64,000 bases of DNA from Ruegeria sp. R14_0. GTDB taxonomy: Bacteria; Pseudomonadota; Alphaproteobacteria; Rhodobacterales; Rhodobacteraceae. Under the pieces are notes generated by a model. It saw only the letters and a list, made by a program, of their open reading frames with translations, ran no database searches and was not told the DNA's origin. The position numbers and the translations under genes are program-made. The stretch spans positions 248,001 to 312,000 of the forward strand of contig NZ_JAGHRC010000003.1 of assembly GCF_017743975.1 (NCBI RefSeq), given 5' to 3'. The first letter of the stretch is position 1, and each line of letters starts with the position of its first letter. Below are positions 36,018 through 44,791 of the stretch, one piece after another.

Positions 36018-36968
36018 ATGGCCAAGGCATTCGCGTCCCAAGGGGACATGTCGGAAAAGAAAATCTCGTTCACCGAGGTCGGCGATGGTCTTTACGCCTT
36101 TACCGCCGAAGGTGATCCGAATTCTGGCGTGATCATTGGCGATGACAGCGTAATGATTGTCGAAGCGCAAGCGACCCCGCGCCTGGCCAACAAGGTGATC
36201 GAATGTGTGCGCTCTGTTACTGACAAACCGATTACGCATGTAGCCCTGACCCACTACCATGCCGTTCGTGTTCTGGGTGCCAGCGCTTTTGGCGCGCAAC
36301 AGATCCTGATGTCGGACATGGCCCGCGCCATGGTCGTGGAACGGGGTAAAGAGGACTGGGATAGCGAGTTCCAGCGCTTTCCCCGCCTGTTCGAAGGCCA
36401 TGAGAGCATTCCCGGCCTGACTTGGCCGACCACCACCTTCAGCGACACAATGACCGTTTATCTGGGCAACCGCCGGGTCGATCTGATGCATCTGGGGCGC
36501 GCTCATACCGCGGGCGATATCGTCATCCATGTGCCTGATCAGAACGTCATGTTTACTGGCGACATCGTGGAATATCACTCCGCCTGCTATTGCGGCGACG
36601 GGCACTTTGGCGACTGGGGCGATACGCTGGATCAGATCAAGTGGTTTGACGTCGACGCAATTGCGCCAGGTCGAGGCGATGCTTTGGTGGGCAAAGACAT
36701 GGTCAACGCTGCCATCGAAAACACGCGTGACTTTGTCGAAAGCACCTACCGCCCCGCAGCCAAGGTCGCGGCACGCGGCGGGTCCCTGAAAGAAGCATGG
36801 GATGCCGTGCGGGCCGAGTGTGATCCCAAATTCGCCAGCTACGCGATCTATGAACACTGCCTGCCCTTCAACGTCGCCCGCGCCTATGACGAGGCGCGCG
36901 GTATCGATACTCCCCGCATCTGGACCGCTCAGCGCGATTTGGAAATGTGGGAGGCCCTGCAGGGGTAA
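36018..36968 (+). CDS. Metallo-beta-lactamase-fold protein with degenerate metal site
   Basis: 316 residues from ATG 36018, preceded by GGAGGG; an in-frame ATG at 35937 lies inside the operators and is rejected. MBL fold: GVIIGDDSVMIVEAQ, LTHYHAVRVLGAS, GRAHTAGDIVIH and MFTGDIVEYH. The canonical HxHxDH is HYHAVR and the late PGHG is PGRGD, so several metal ligands are missing or replaced. It may bind one metal, use other ligands, or not be a hydrolase at all. It is the first gene of the catabolic operon, so a role on the aromatic or lactone intermediate is likely. Confidence 0.82.
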   Translation: MAKAFASQGDMSEKKISFTEVGDGLYAFTAEGDPNSGVIIGDDSVMIVEAQATPRLANKVIECVRSVTDKPITHVALTHYHAVRVLGASAFGAQQILMSDMARAMVVERGKEDWDSEFQRFPRLFEGHESIPGLTWPTTTFSDTMTVYLGNRRVDLMHLGRAHTAGDIVIHVPDQNVMFTGDIVEYHSACYCGDGHFGDWGDTLDQIKWFDVDAIAPGRGDALVGKDMVNAAIENTRDFVESTYRPAAKVAARGGSLKEAWDAVRAECDPKFASYAIYEHCLPFNVARAYDEARGIDTPRIWTAQRDLEMWEALQG

Positions 36969-37039
36969 AAAGCGTCGGCCCGGCTGCTCGGCCGGGTTTC
37001 CAACCAAAGCGAAACGCGCGCAGCCAGAGGACAAAACAG

Positions 37040-38662
37040 ATGTTCGATGATCGATATACGCTTGCCTACAAGCGTTATCCCTACAAGAAGTCGACCGATC
37101 AGGATGCTGCGACTCCGGTGCGTCATCCCGTCGTTGTGATGGGTGGTGGCCCGGTGGGTGTCGCCACAGCGCTGGACCTTGGGCGTCAGGGCATTCCGAC
37201 ACTGGTACTGGATGACCACGAAGGTGTCGGCATGGGATCGCGTGCCATTTGCTTCGCCAAGCGCTGCCTTGAGATTGCGGACCGCTATGGATGCGGAAAA
37301 CCGATGGTCGACAAAGGCGTCGTCTGGAACCTTGGCAAGGTCTTTCACAAGGATGACCAGGTATTCGAATTCAACCTTTTGCCCGAAGAAGGTCACGAAT
37401 ACCCCGCCTTCATCAACATGCAGCAGCCCTATTTCGAAAGCTACCAGCTGGATCGTTTCGAAGAACTGCAGAAACAGGGCGCGCCGATCGAAATTCGTGG
37501 CAAGAACCGTGTGGATGCGGTCGAGGTTCACGACGACCACGTCACCCTGTCGATCATGACGCCGGACGGCCCTTACACTCTTGAAGCAGACTGGCTGATC
37601 GGCTGCGATGGAGCGTCCTCACCTCTGCGGACGATGTTGGACCTTAATTTCACGGGCAAAGTCTTTCAGGACAGTTTCCTGATTGCCGACATCAAGATGA
37701 AAAACGACACCTTCCCGACGGAACGCTGGTTCTGGTTCGAACCGTCGCACGGATCGGGGGCCTCTACCCTGCTGCACAAGCAACCAGATGACGTTTGGCG
37801 CGTGGATTTCCAGATCGGATGGGATGTCGACCGCACCGAAGAGATGAAGGAAGAAAACATTCGCCGCCGCCTCGACGCATTCTTGGGGGACGGGGTTGAA
37901 TATGACTTGGTCTGGTCATCCATCTACACATTCCAATGCAAGCGCATGGACAGCTTCCGACACGGCCGCGTGTTCTTTGCGGGCGACGCAGCCCATCAGG
38001 TGTCCCCATTTGGCGCGCGCGGCGCAAATTCGGGCATGCAGGATGTCGATAACCTTGGTTGGAAGTTGGGCATGGTCATTCGGGGCGAAGCCCCCGAAAG
38101 CCTGTTGGAGACTTACGACGCCGAACGTATCCACGGAGCGGACGAAAACATTCTGAATTCGACCCGGTCCACCGATTTCATCACTCCGAAAACCGATGCA
38201 AGCCGCACGTTGCGCGATGCCGTTCTGTGCTTGTCGCAAAAGTATGAGTTTGCGCGCCCGATGGTGAACTCAGGTCGGTTGTCGGTCCCCTGTACCTATG
38301 ATGGCTCACCGCTCAACTCGGCGGATGCGTTGGATGGCCCGTCGCGATCTCGTCCCGGTTCGGTCTGCCCGGATGCTCCGCTAGGTGGTGATTTCCTTCT
38401 GTCCAGACTTGGCGACAAATTCGTCTTGATGACCATCGATGCAGATGCGCCCGATATGATCGAAGAAGACGGCATTAAAGTCACGCGCCTCGCCCTGTCG
38501 GTCAAGGACGACAAAACCGGTGCGCTGAAAAAACGGTATCTGGGTGAAGCCGACAGCGCTGTTTACCTGATCCGTCCGGATCAGCACGTGGCAGCCCGCC
38601 GCCCCAGCTTTGACGAGAACTCAATCCGCGCATCCATCCGACGCGCTGTCGGTAAGGAGTAA
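37040..38662 (+). CDS. Class A FAD-dependent aromatic monooxygenase
   Basis: 540 residues from ATG 37040 (MFDDRYTLAYKRYPY). FAD/NAD(P)H signatures: VVVMGGGPVGVATAL near residue 32-46, the DG motif in LIGCDGASSPLR, and the GD motif in FFAGDAAHQVSPFGARGANSG. The C-terminal thioredoxin-like extension places it in the phenol hydroxylase/MhpA (PheA/TfdB) group that hydroxylates phenolic rings. The 71-base gap before it holds a GC hairpin (CCCGGC-N6-GCCGGG, 36979-36996). The actual phenol is not identified. Confidence 0.88.
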   Translation: MFDDRYTLAYKRYPYKKSTDQDAATPVRHPVVVMGGGPVGVATALDLGRQGIPTLVLDDHEGVGMGSRAICFAKRCLEIADRYGCGKPMVDKGVVWNLGKVFHKDDQVFEFNLLPEEGHEYPAFINMQQPYFESYQLDRFEELQKQGAPIEIRGKNRVDAVEVHDDHVTLSIMTPDGPYTLEADWLIGCDGASSPLRTMLDLNFTGKVFQDSFLIADIKMKNDTFPTERWFWFEPSHGSGASTLLHKQPDDVWRVDFQIGWDVDRTEEMKEENIRRRLDAFLGDGVEYDLVWSSIYTFQCKRMDSFRHGRVFFAGDAAHQVSPFGARGANSGMQDVDNLGWKLGMVIRGEAPESLLETYDAERIHGADENILNSTRSTDFITPKTDASRTLRDAVLCLSQKYEFARPMVNSGRLSVPCTYDGSPLNSADALDGPSRSRPGSVCPDAPLGGDFLLSRLGDKFVLMTIDADAPDMIEEDGIKVTRLALSVKDDKTGALKKRYLGEADSAVYLIRPDQHVAARRPSFDENSIRASIRRAVGKE

Positions 38663-38667
38663 CACCC

Positions 38668-38856
38668 ATGACTGACTTGATCTTGACCCCGAACATCGAC
38701 GGCGTCGACGATTTCTACGCTGAGCTTCTGGCCGCTCATGAGGGGTTGGAGAAAGACGAAAGCGATGCATTGAACGCCCGCCTGGTCCTGGTTTTGGCCA
38801 ACCATATCGGCAACCGCTCGGTTCTGAGCGAGGCGATCAAAACTGCCGCGAATTAA
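38668..38856 (+). CDS. DUF2783 small protein
   Basis: 62 residues with an AAGGAG site just upstream of ATG 38668. The segment GVDDFYAELLAAHEGL and LVLVLANHIGN matches DUF2783, a short alpha-helical family that I know only as a neighbour of flavin monooxygenases. It lies five bases after the monooxygenase stop and is probably a partner or stabiliser of that enzyme; the function is unproven. Confidence 0.75.
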   Translation: MTDLILTPNIDGVDDFYAELLAAHEGLEKDESDALNARLVLVLANHIGNRSVLSEAIKTAAN

Positions 38857-38875
38857 TCCATCTAGGGAGGATACC

Positions 38876-39910
38876 ATGAAACTGAAATTTAAGGCCCGTG
38901 CCCTTGCATGTGTTGGTGCTACGGCCATCGCTATCTCGTTTGCATCGGCCTCGATGGCCGAGACGACGCTGGCCCTGTCCAGCTGGCTGCCGCCACGCCA
39001 CCCGATCGTGACAGGCGCGATCAAACCCTGGGCAAAACAGGTTGAAGAGGTTACGGACGGTCGCGTCACTGTCCGCGTTCTGGCCAAGCCACTTGGCCCG
39101 CCGCCCGCACACTATGATATGGCGGCCGATGGAATTGCCGACATTACGTACGGCCTGCATTCCTTCACCACGGATGACCGTTTCACCCGTTCGCGGATCG
39201 GCCAGTTCTCATTCATTGGCGATGATGCTGTGGCGGGTTCCAAGGCGTTCTGGAACGTGTATTCCGGTCCTTTGGAAGCGCAGAAAGAGCATGAAGGCAC
39301 CAAGTTACTGGGACTATTCGTGCACGGCCCGGGTATGCTGCACAACAACGTGCGCAAGATTGAAACCGCAGATGATTTTGCTGGTCTGAAGATCCGCGTT
39401 CCGGGCGGCTACATTTCCGATCTGATGTCTGGCATGGGCTCGACGACGCTCTTCATGTCCTCGGGCGAGGTCTATGAGAAACTGTCTCGCGGTGTGATTG
39501 ATGGGGTGACCTTCCCCTACGACGCGCTTGCCGCCTTCAAGCTGACCGAGGACGTCAAATACACGATGACGGTGCCCGGGGGCCTCTATAACACCACCTG
39601 GTTCATGGTGATGAACGAGGACAAGTGGAACGAGATCTCGGCAGAAGACCAGGCCGCCATTGAAGCAATTTCTGGTGAGGCTTTTGCCGCGCTGGTTGGC
39701 GAAGCTTGGATCGGCGCGGACGAGAAGGGCAACGCAGCCGCAGAAAAAGCCGGGATCGAAGTCTATGAAGCCCCGGCTGCTGTTTTGGACACGATCAAAT
39801 CCCAGGCAGCAGATGCCGAAACCGCTTGGTCCGAAGCCATCTCGGCAGATGGTTACGACGGAGCGGCGGCTTTGGAAGAACTGCGCAAGCAGGCAGGCGT
39901 GGACTTCTGA
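38876..39910 (+). CDS. TRAP transporter substrate-binding protein (DctP type)
   Basis: 344 residues. Signal peptide ending ASASMAETT, then LALSSWLPPRHPIVTGAIKPWAKQVEEVTDGRV, the usual DctP N-terminus, and DFAGLKIRVPGGYISD with the Arg that holds a substrate carboxylate in this family. GGAGG precedes the ATG. It feeds the two membrane subunits encoded next; an aromatic or other carboxylic acid is the likely cargo given the operon. Confidence 0.93.
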   Translation: MKLKFKARALACVGATAIAISFASASMAETTLALSSWLPPRHPIVTGAIKPWAKQVEEVTDGRVTVRVLAKPLGPPPAHYDMAADGIADITYGLHSFTTDDRFTRSRIGQFSFIGDDAVAGSKAFWNVYSGPLEAQKEHEGTKLLGLFVHGPGMLHNNVRKIETADDFAGLKIRVPGGYISDLMSGMGSTTLFMSSGEVYEKLSRGVIDGVTFPYDALAAFKLTEDVKYTMTVPGGLYNTTWFMVMNEDKWNEISAEDQAAIEAISGEAFAALVGEAWIGADEKGNAAAEKAGIEVYEAPAAVLDTIKSQAADAETAWSEAISADGYDGAAALEELRKQAGVDF

Positions 39911-39913
39911 TCC

Positions 39914-40462
39914 ATGGAGCGGCTTCGCCATCGTTTCCCCGACCAGCCCCCGGAAGAGGGGCTGGATATCGGGCTGCTGCTAGACAGATCACTTGGTGCG
40001 GGTGCCGCTCTGATCCTGTTTTGTCTGATCCTGATCACTTGTGTGGATGTGATCGGGCGCTACTTTCTGAATGCACCTCTGACCGGTGCATTCGAACTGA
40101 CTGAAATTCTGTTGGCAGCTTTGGTGTTCCTTGCGCTTCCGTTGACGACAGAACGACGGGAACATGTCGAAGTTGACTTGCTGAACATGGCCCTCGGCAA
40201 ACATGCCCAGCGCCTGCTTTCGGCCTTTGCCGGGCTTTTTTCGGCGGCGCTTCTGGCCACTTTCTCGTGGCGCCTGTTCACCCATGCGGCCAAGGCGGCC
40301 CACGACGGTGCCGTTAGCAACGCACTAGAAATTCCGCTGGCGCCCTTTGGCTATCTGGCGGGCGTGTCCTGCATGGTCTCCGCCTTCATTGCCTTTCTGC
40401 GCGGGTTTCAGCCGCCGAAAGAACGTAACGCCGACAAGACCGCTCCGGAGGCTTTACCGTGA
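39914..40462 (+). CDS. TRAP transporter small permease (DctQ type)
   Basis: 182 residues with four membrane segments, including ALILFCLILITCVDVIGRYFLN and the family's GAFELTEILLAALVFLALP stretch. It starts three bases after the binding-protein stop and overlaps the large permease by four bases. Confidence 0.92.
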   Translation: MERLRHRFPDQPPEEGLDIGLLLDRSLGAGAALILFCLILITCVDVIGRYFLNAPLTGAFELTEILLAALVFLALPLTTERREHVEVDLLNMALGKHAQRLLSAFAGLFSAALLATFSWRLFTHAAKAAHDGAVSNALEIPLAPFGYLAGVSCMVSAFIAFLRGFQPPKERNADKTAPEALP

Positions 40463-41775
40463 TTGAATCCCTCATCGGTTTCGCAATCCTTCTTGGGCTG
40501 ATCCTGTTACGGGTGCCGATTGCCTTTGCCATGGCCGCAGTCGGAGGCTTTGGCTTTGCCTATATGCGCGGCTGGGAACCAGCCTGGGCGATGACCGGCC
40601 AAGTGGCGTTCGATACCGCTTTGTCCTACAGCCTGTCAGTCATTCCGCTCTTTATCTTCATGGGCAATGTTTTGGCCGGATCTGGTGTCGCGCATGGCCT
40701 TTTTGCGGGCGCTGATCGCTTGTTCGGCAGGCTGCGCGGTGGTTTGGCCATGGCGTCGGTGTTCTCTTGCGGTGGATTTTCTGCAGTGTGCGGGTCCTCG
40801 CTGGCAACAGCGGCAACCATGTCCAAGGTCGCCATGCCCTCGATGCGCAAATTTGGCTATGATGACCGGCTCGCGACCGGCTCCATCGCTGCCGGAGGAA
40901 CGCTGGGCATTCTGATCCCACCCTCGGTCATCCTGATCATCTATGGGCTACTGACCGAAACCAACATCGCCAAATTGTTCATCGCCGGTATCATTCCGGG
41001 CATCATCGGTGTTCTGCTGTATCTCGGCGCAGTGATGGTTGCAGTTCGCGTGAACCCTGCCCTCGCACCCGAAGAAGAGAACACCGAACCAATGAGCCGA
41101 ACCGATCTGGTTGGTGTCTTCTGCGTGCTGGGCCTGTTTCTGTTCATCATGACCGGGATCTACGGCGGGTTTTTCACCCCGACCGAGGCGGCGGGTATGG
41201 GCGCAGGTGCATCCGTGCTGATCGCAGCGGCCTTGCGGACCATGACGTGGAGCGCATTCTTCACGGCAACAATGGATTCCATCCGCGCGACCGCGATGAT
41301 CTTTGCGGTCATCATCGGGGCGGAACTCTTCACCAATTTCATCAACTTCGCCGGGCTACCTGATGCGTTGTCCAGCTTTGTGATCGACAACGAAATGCCG
41401 GTCTGGGCCGTGATCGTGTTCATCATTGTGGTCTATTTGGTGCTCGGCTGTGTGCTGGAAAGCCTGTCGATGATCTTGCTGACAGTGCCCGTCTTCTACC
41501 CGCTGATGTTCGAGCTGGAGTTTGCAAACGAACTGCTGCTCGACCCGGAAAACGCACTGATCTGGTTTGCCATCGTCGTCGTCGTTGCGACCGAGATCAG
41601 CCTGATTACACCTCCGGTCGGCATGAATGTCTTCGTGCTCAAAGGCGTTCTTCAGGACGTTTCTCTGGCCACAATTTTCAAAGGCGTCCTGCCCTTCTGG
41701 ATTGCTGACATCGTGCGGCTGACGCTTCTGATCCTCGTTCCCTCACTATCGCTCTGGTTAGTGGGACTGATGTGA
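40459..41775 (+). CDS. TRAP transporter large permease (DctM type)
   Basis: 438 residues, about twelve membrane segments. DctM features: VPIAFAMAAVGGFGFAY, SLSVIPLFIFMGNVLAGSG, GGTLGILIPPSVILIIYG and TPPVGMNVFVLKGV. The GTG start overlaps the DctQ stop (GTGA). It completes the Na+-driven TRAP importer of this operon. Confidence 0.93.
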   Translation: MIESLIGFAILLGLILLRVPIAFAMAAVGGFGFAYMRGWEPAWAMTGQVAFDTALSYSLSVIPLFIFMGNVLAGSGVAHGLFAGADRLFGRLRGGLAMASVFSCGGFSAVCGSSLATAATMSKVAMPSMRKFGYDDRLATGSIAAGGTLGILIPPSVILIIYGLLTETNIAKLFIAGIIPGIIGVLLYLGAVMVAVRVNPALAPEEENTEPMSRTDLVGVFCVLGLFLFIMTGIYGGFFTPTEAAGMGAGASVLIAAALRTMTWSAFFTATMDSIRATAMIFAVIIGAELFTNFINFAGLPDALSSFVIDNEMPVWAVIVFIIVVYLVLGCVLESLSMILLTVPVFYPLMFELEFANELLLDPENALIWFAIVVVVATEISLITPPVGMNVFVLKGVLQDVSLATIFKGVLPFWIADIVRLTLLILVPSLSLWLVGLM

Positions 41776-41820
41776 ACCGCGCGACCCCTTAAATCTTGCC
41801 TCTCAAGAAAGGAGGACACG

Positions 41821-42366
41821 ATGAAAATCGAGAAAATCCACCACGTCGCCTATCGCTGCAAAGACGCCAAGGAAACCGTTGAGTGGTATGGAAAGATGCT
41901 GAACATGGATTTCATCCTCGCCATTGCCGAAGATCATGTTCCCTCGACCCACGAGCCGGACCCCTACATGCATCTGTTCCTGGATGCGGGCGACGGTAAC
42001 GTTCTGGCGTTTTTTGAACTGCCGACCAAGCCCGAGATGGGGCGCGACCCGAATACGCCGATCTGGGTGCAGCACATCGCTTTCAAGGTCAAAGACCGTG
42101 CCACACTGATTGAATTCAAGGAACACTTGGAGGCCAACGGCGTCGAAGTCCTTGGCGTGACCGACCATTCGATCTTTCACTCGATCTATTTCTTCGACCC
42201 CTCGGGCCACCGGATCGAGCTGGCTTGCCCTGATCCTGACGAAGAAGCCATGCTGGCACGGATGGACGAAGTGAAATGGCTGATGCTCGAAGATTGGTCA
42301 AAGACCAAGAAAGCACCCAAGCATGCCGATTGGCTGCACGCAAAAGAGCTCAACAAAAACGCCTGA
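41821..42366 (+). CDS. VOC-superfamily protein (glyoxalase/extradiol dioxygenase-like)
   Basis: 181 residues. Two beta-alpha-beta-beta-beta modules: IHHVAYRCKDAKETVEWYGKML first and VQHIAFKVKDRATLIEFKEHL second. Metal-ligand candidates are the His in IHHVAY, the His in VQHIAF and the Glu in GHRIELACP. It could be a ring-cleaving dioxygenase, an isomerase or a lyase. It is the only candidate ring-opening enzyme in the operon. AGAAAGGAGG lies just upstream of the ATG. Confidence 0.82.
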   Translation: MKIEKIHHVAYRCKDAKETVEWYGKMLNMDFILAIAEDHVPSTHEPDPYMHLFLDAGDGNVLAFFELPTKPEMGRDPNTPIWVQHIAFKVKDRATLIEFKEHLEANGVEVLGVTDHSIFHSIYFFDPSGHRIELACPDPDEEAMLARMDEVKWLMLEDWSKTKKAPKHADWLHAKELNKNA

Positions 42367-42453
42367 TGCGCTGCCCGCGGCGGATATCCGATCCGGCGCG
42401 GGGCACGTTTGCCGCGGCATATACGCGAAACACTAGGACCATTGGGGAAGGTC

Positions 42454-43086
42454 ATGAAACTCTACTCTTATTGGCGTTCTACGACCTCATACCGGGTTCG
42501 GATTGCCCTGAATCTCAAGGGGCTCAGCTATGAGATCTGCCCCATCAACCTGGTCGCCGGAGAGCAGAAAGGGCCCGACTACACCGCCCTCAACCCCGGC
42601 AAAGGCGTTCCAACACTTGACCTTGGGGATGGCACGCTTTTGACCCAGTCGCTGGCGATCATCGAATATCTGGACGCCACGGTGCCCGAGCCTCGGCTGT
42701 TGCCAACAGACCCGCTGCAGCGTGCTCGCGTACAGGCTGCGGCTCAGACCATTGCGATGGACATCCACCCGGTGAATAACCTCAGGGTCATGTCATATCT
42801 CAAGGCCAATGAGGGGCTGACAGCTGACGGCCAGCTTGACTGGTTTCGCCATTGGATGGCCGAGGGGTTTGCCGCCTATCAGGCATTGTTGCCCAAAGGC
42901 ACGGCCTTCAGCTTTGCGGACAGTCCTGACCTTGCCGATATCTGCCTTGTTGCTCAGCTGTTTAATGCGCATCGCTGGGGCGTAGATATGTCCCCCTTCC
43001 CTCGCCTACTTGAAATCGAGGAGCGCGCTCTTTCCCTTTCAGCGTTCAACGACGCACGCCCTGAAAACCAGCCTGATGCGACCTAA
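42454..43086 (+). CDS. Maleylacetoacetate/maleylpyruvate isomerase (GST zeta class)
   Basis: 210 residues from ATG 42454 (MKLYSYWRSTTSYRVR). The N-terminal GST zeta signature, usually SSCSSWRVRIAL, is here RSTTSYRVRIALNLKG; NPGKGVPTLDLGDG, TQSLAIIEYLD and the C-terminal FSFADSPDLADICLVAQLFNA follow. It catalyses glutathione-dependent cis-trans isomerisation of a maleyl ring-cleavage product. Its presence implies that the operon degrades a gentisate- or homogentisate-like ring. It is the last gene of the operon. Confidence 0.87.
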   Translation: MKLYSYWRSTTSYRVRIALNLKGLSYEICPINLVAGEQKGPDYTALNPGKGVPTLDLGDGTLLTQSLAIIEYLDATVPEPRLLPTDPLQRARVQAAAQTIAMDIHPVNNLRVMSYLKANEGLTADGQLDWFRHWMAEGFAAYQALLPKGTAFSFADSPDLADICLVAQLFNAHRWGVDMSPFPRLLEIEERALSLSAFNDARPENQPDAT

Positions 43087-43155
43087 AATCAAATCATGAA
43101 CTCTATCTTTCGTGGGTCAGAAGTTCGCACACTGCCTCGACAGACATTCCGCTCG

Positions 43156-43287
43156 TTAACCCGGCCTGGCCTCCTTTAAGGTAATGAGGCACTCACCTTT
43201 GGCGGTGCGGTCCGAGGCGACAATTTTCGTTTGGGATTTGGCGAATTCACCGGCCCTCCGCGGACAGCGCATCACCTGTAGCGTCAT
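43156..43287 (-). CDS. Possible small ORF of unknown function
   Basis: A 43-residue frame (MTLQVMRCPRRAGEFAKSQT... to ...LITLKEARPG) on the - strand, in the 243-base gap between the isomerase and marR. An AAGGTG stretch lies a few bases before the ATG. I recognise no family, and length alone does not support it strongly. The rest of this gap shows nothing. Confidence 0.2.
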   Translation of the reverse strand: MTLQVMRCPRRAGEFAKSQTKIVASDRTAKGECLITLKEARPG

Positions 43288-43329
43288 CAGCACCTTGGGC
43301 TGAGGTCAACTTTCCCAATGCACAACCGA

Positions 43330-43758
43330 CTAGCTGGTCTTAGCGACTTTCAATAGCGCCGAAATACCTTGCTCCAACGCTTCACGATCTTCGGGGGCCA
43401 TCGCATCAAGCATGCGGTTGGCGCGTTCCTGAACCTTTGGCTGCAAATGCTGAAACTGGCGCACCCCTTCGGGCGTACAACGATAGACACGGATCCTGCG
43501 GTCCTCGCCCGAGATCTCGCGAACGATAAGTCCCTTGTCATCAAGGCGCTTTGCAGCCCGGCTGACTTGTACTTTGTCCAAAGTTGTCCGATGGGCCACG
43601 TCCAACGACGTCATACTCTCTGCGTTTGCGAGCAAGAACAACAACCGCCATTCCTCTCGCGACAGACCCAGTTCACGCTCATAGACGTCCGTTAGATTTC
43701 TTGAGAAAGCTTCAGACGCCACAGCCAATCGGTATGGGAAAAATGAATCTAGCTGCAT
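43330..43758 (-). CDS. MarR-family transcriptional regulator
   Basis: 142 residues with the winged-helix core: SREEWRLLFLLANAESMTSLDVAHRT, TLDKVQVSRAAKRLDDKGLI, and the wing ISGEDRRIRVYRCTPEG. It converges with the aromatic catabolic operon. An exact copy (reverse complement) of the operon's first operator lies 26 bases upstream of its ATG, so it probably represses both itself and the operon until an aromatic ligand binds. Confidence 0.9.
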   Translation of the reverse strand: MQLDSFFPYRLAVASEAFSRNLTDVYERELGLSREEWRLLFLLANAESMTSLDVAHRTTLDKVQVSRAAKRLDDKGLIVREISGEDRRIRVYRCTPEGVRQFQHLQPKVQERANRMLDAMAPEDREALEQGISALLKVAKTS

Positions 43759-43783
43759 ACTCGTTCAAAGGTAATTCAGTATG

Positions 43784-43799
43784 GTTTCATCTGCAACGA
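43784..43799 (-). promoter_or_regulatory. MarR operator at its own promoter
   Basis: GTTTCATCTGCAACGA on the + strand is the exact reverse complement of TCGTTGCAGATGAAAC at 35934-35949. Sixteen identical bases in two regulatory regions about 7.8 kb apart, one before the regulator and one on the operon promoter, is unlikely by chance. Confidence 0.78.
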
Positions 43800-43944
43800 T
43801 TTGTTTTTTTCGAGCGCCCCAGACCAAACTTCGATCTGTTTTCTGTGCTCTATCAGAATTTATCGGCCGGGATCATGTCCGGGTACATTTCGCATCCCGA
43901 TCCGTCTCTTGATCCAATCCGCAAAGCAAGGCTTTCGAAACCAG

Positions 43945-44673
43945 TCAGGGCGCAAGCAGCTTGCGACCCTGCGCATCTAGCGTCCAACACTGAGTTCCTT
44001 CCAATACCACTGCGGTCAGCGCGTGCCCATATCCTGCTCCGGTATCAATATTGACCCGATTACCATGATGTTCTGGCGCCGGCACGTGGCTGTGCCCGTG
44101 TACGATCAGCCAAGGATACTCACCTTCATGATCCAAAAACTCCCCGCGTATCCAGATCAGATCATCGCGGTCTTGTTGGTCCAAAGGAATTCCCGGTCGA
44201 ATACCCGCGTGGACAAGTAACACGTCCCCGGTCAGGTGGAAGGACTGCAGATTGCTCATAAAGTCCAGATGCGCCTGCGGTACGACCTGTTTGGCTTGCG
44301 CGTGAACCTGATAAATCCGATCTCCGTCCTCGACCTCTACCCCGTAGGACTTCAACGTCTCAACACCGCCAATCCGAGGATGAAGCCAGTGATAGCCGAC
44401 GAGCAGGCGGGCATCGTTGCGCGGATAGTCCTCTAGGAACATCGCGTACATCTGGTCGTGGTTCCCACGGAGAAAGGTCCAGTTTTTGCCCTCGGCTTGG
44501 CCTTGGATCAGAAGGTCAAGAACGTCTCGGCTATGGGCACCTCGATCAGTGTAGTCGCCAATAAAAACCACCTTGGCGTCTGGGCCACCGTCGCGCTCGA
44601 TCCGCGCCAGTGCATCTTGCAGCATATCCAACTGGCCGTGGATATCACCGATTGCGTAGATTGGTTCTGACAT
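43945..44673 (-). CDS. Calcineurin-like metallophosphoesterase (Ser/Thr phosphatase / ApaH type)
   Basis: 242 residues from ATG 44673 (a second ATG at 44676 abuts the GAGGAG site too closely). The PPP/ApaH metal-ligand motifs are in order: GDIHG near residue 8, GDYTDRG near 39, and GNHD near 72, with later His ligands in LLVHAGI and IVHGHSHVP. It would dephosphorylate protein Ser/Thr or hydrolyse dinucleoside polyphosphates. It stands alone between two catabolic clusters and appears unrelated to either. Confidence 0.87.
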   Translation of the reverse strand: MSEPIYAIGDIHGQLDMLQDALARIERDGGPDAKVVFIGDYTDRGAHSRDVLDLLIQGQAEGKNWTFLRGNHDQMYAMFLEDYPRNDARLLVGYHWLHPRIGGVETLKSYGVEVEDGDRIYQVHAQAKQVVPQAHLDFMSNLQSFHLTGDVLLVHAGIRPGIPLDQQDRDDLIWIRGEFLDHEGEYPWLIVHGHSHVPAPEHHGNRVNIDTGAGYGHALTAVVLEGTQCWTLDAQGRKLLAP

Positions 44674-44707
44674 CATCTCCTCGTGTCACATCACGCAATG
44701 GGCCGGT

Positions 44708-44791
44708 TATTGGGTCCACTCGATCTCAAAATCTTCCCGAAAGGCAAAGCGGGTTAAGTGCGCTTCGATCACCTCTTGCCACTTTGTTAAA
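44708..44791 (-). other. Short coding-like remnant after hpaI
   Basis: In the 118 bases between hpaI and the phosphatase, the - strand reads GDLTKWQEVIEAHLTRF...EDFEIEWTQ to a TAA at 44708-44710, in a frame different from hpaI and open into its 3' end. The composition looks protein-like, but no clear start precedes it. It may be a gene tail left by a deletion, or chance. Confidence 0.25.

Noticed and set aside
35889..37202. 437-residue - strand frame across the MBL gene and its promoter
   Set aside because: It covers the MarR operators and two intergenic gaps and is antisense to a recognised MBL protein; no domain was recognised.
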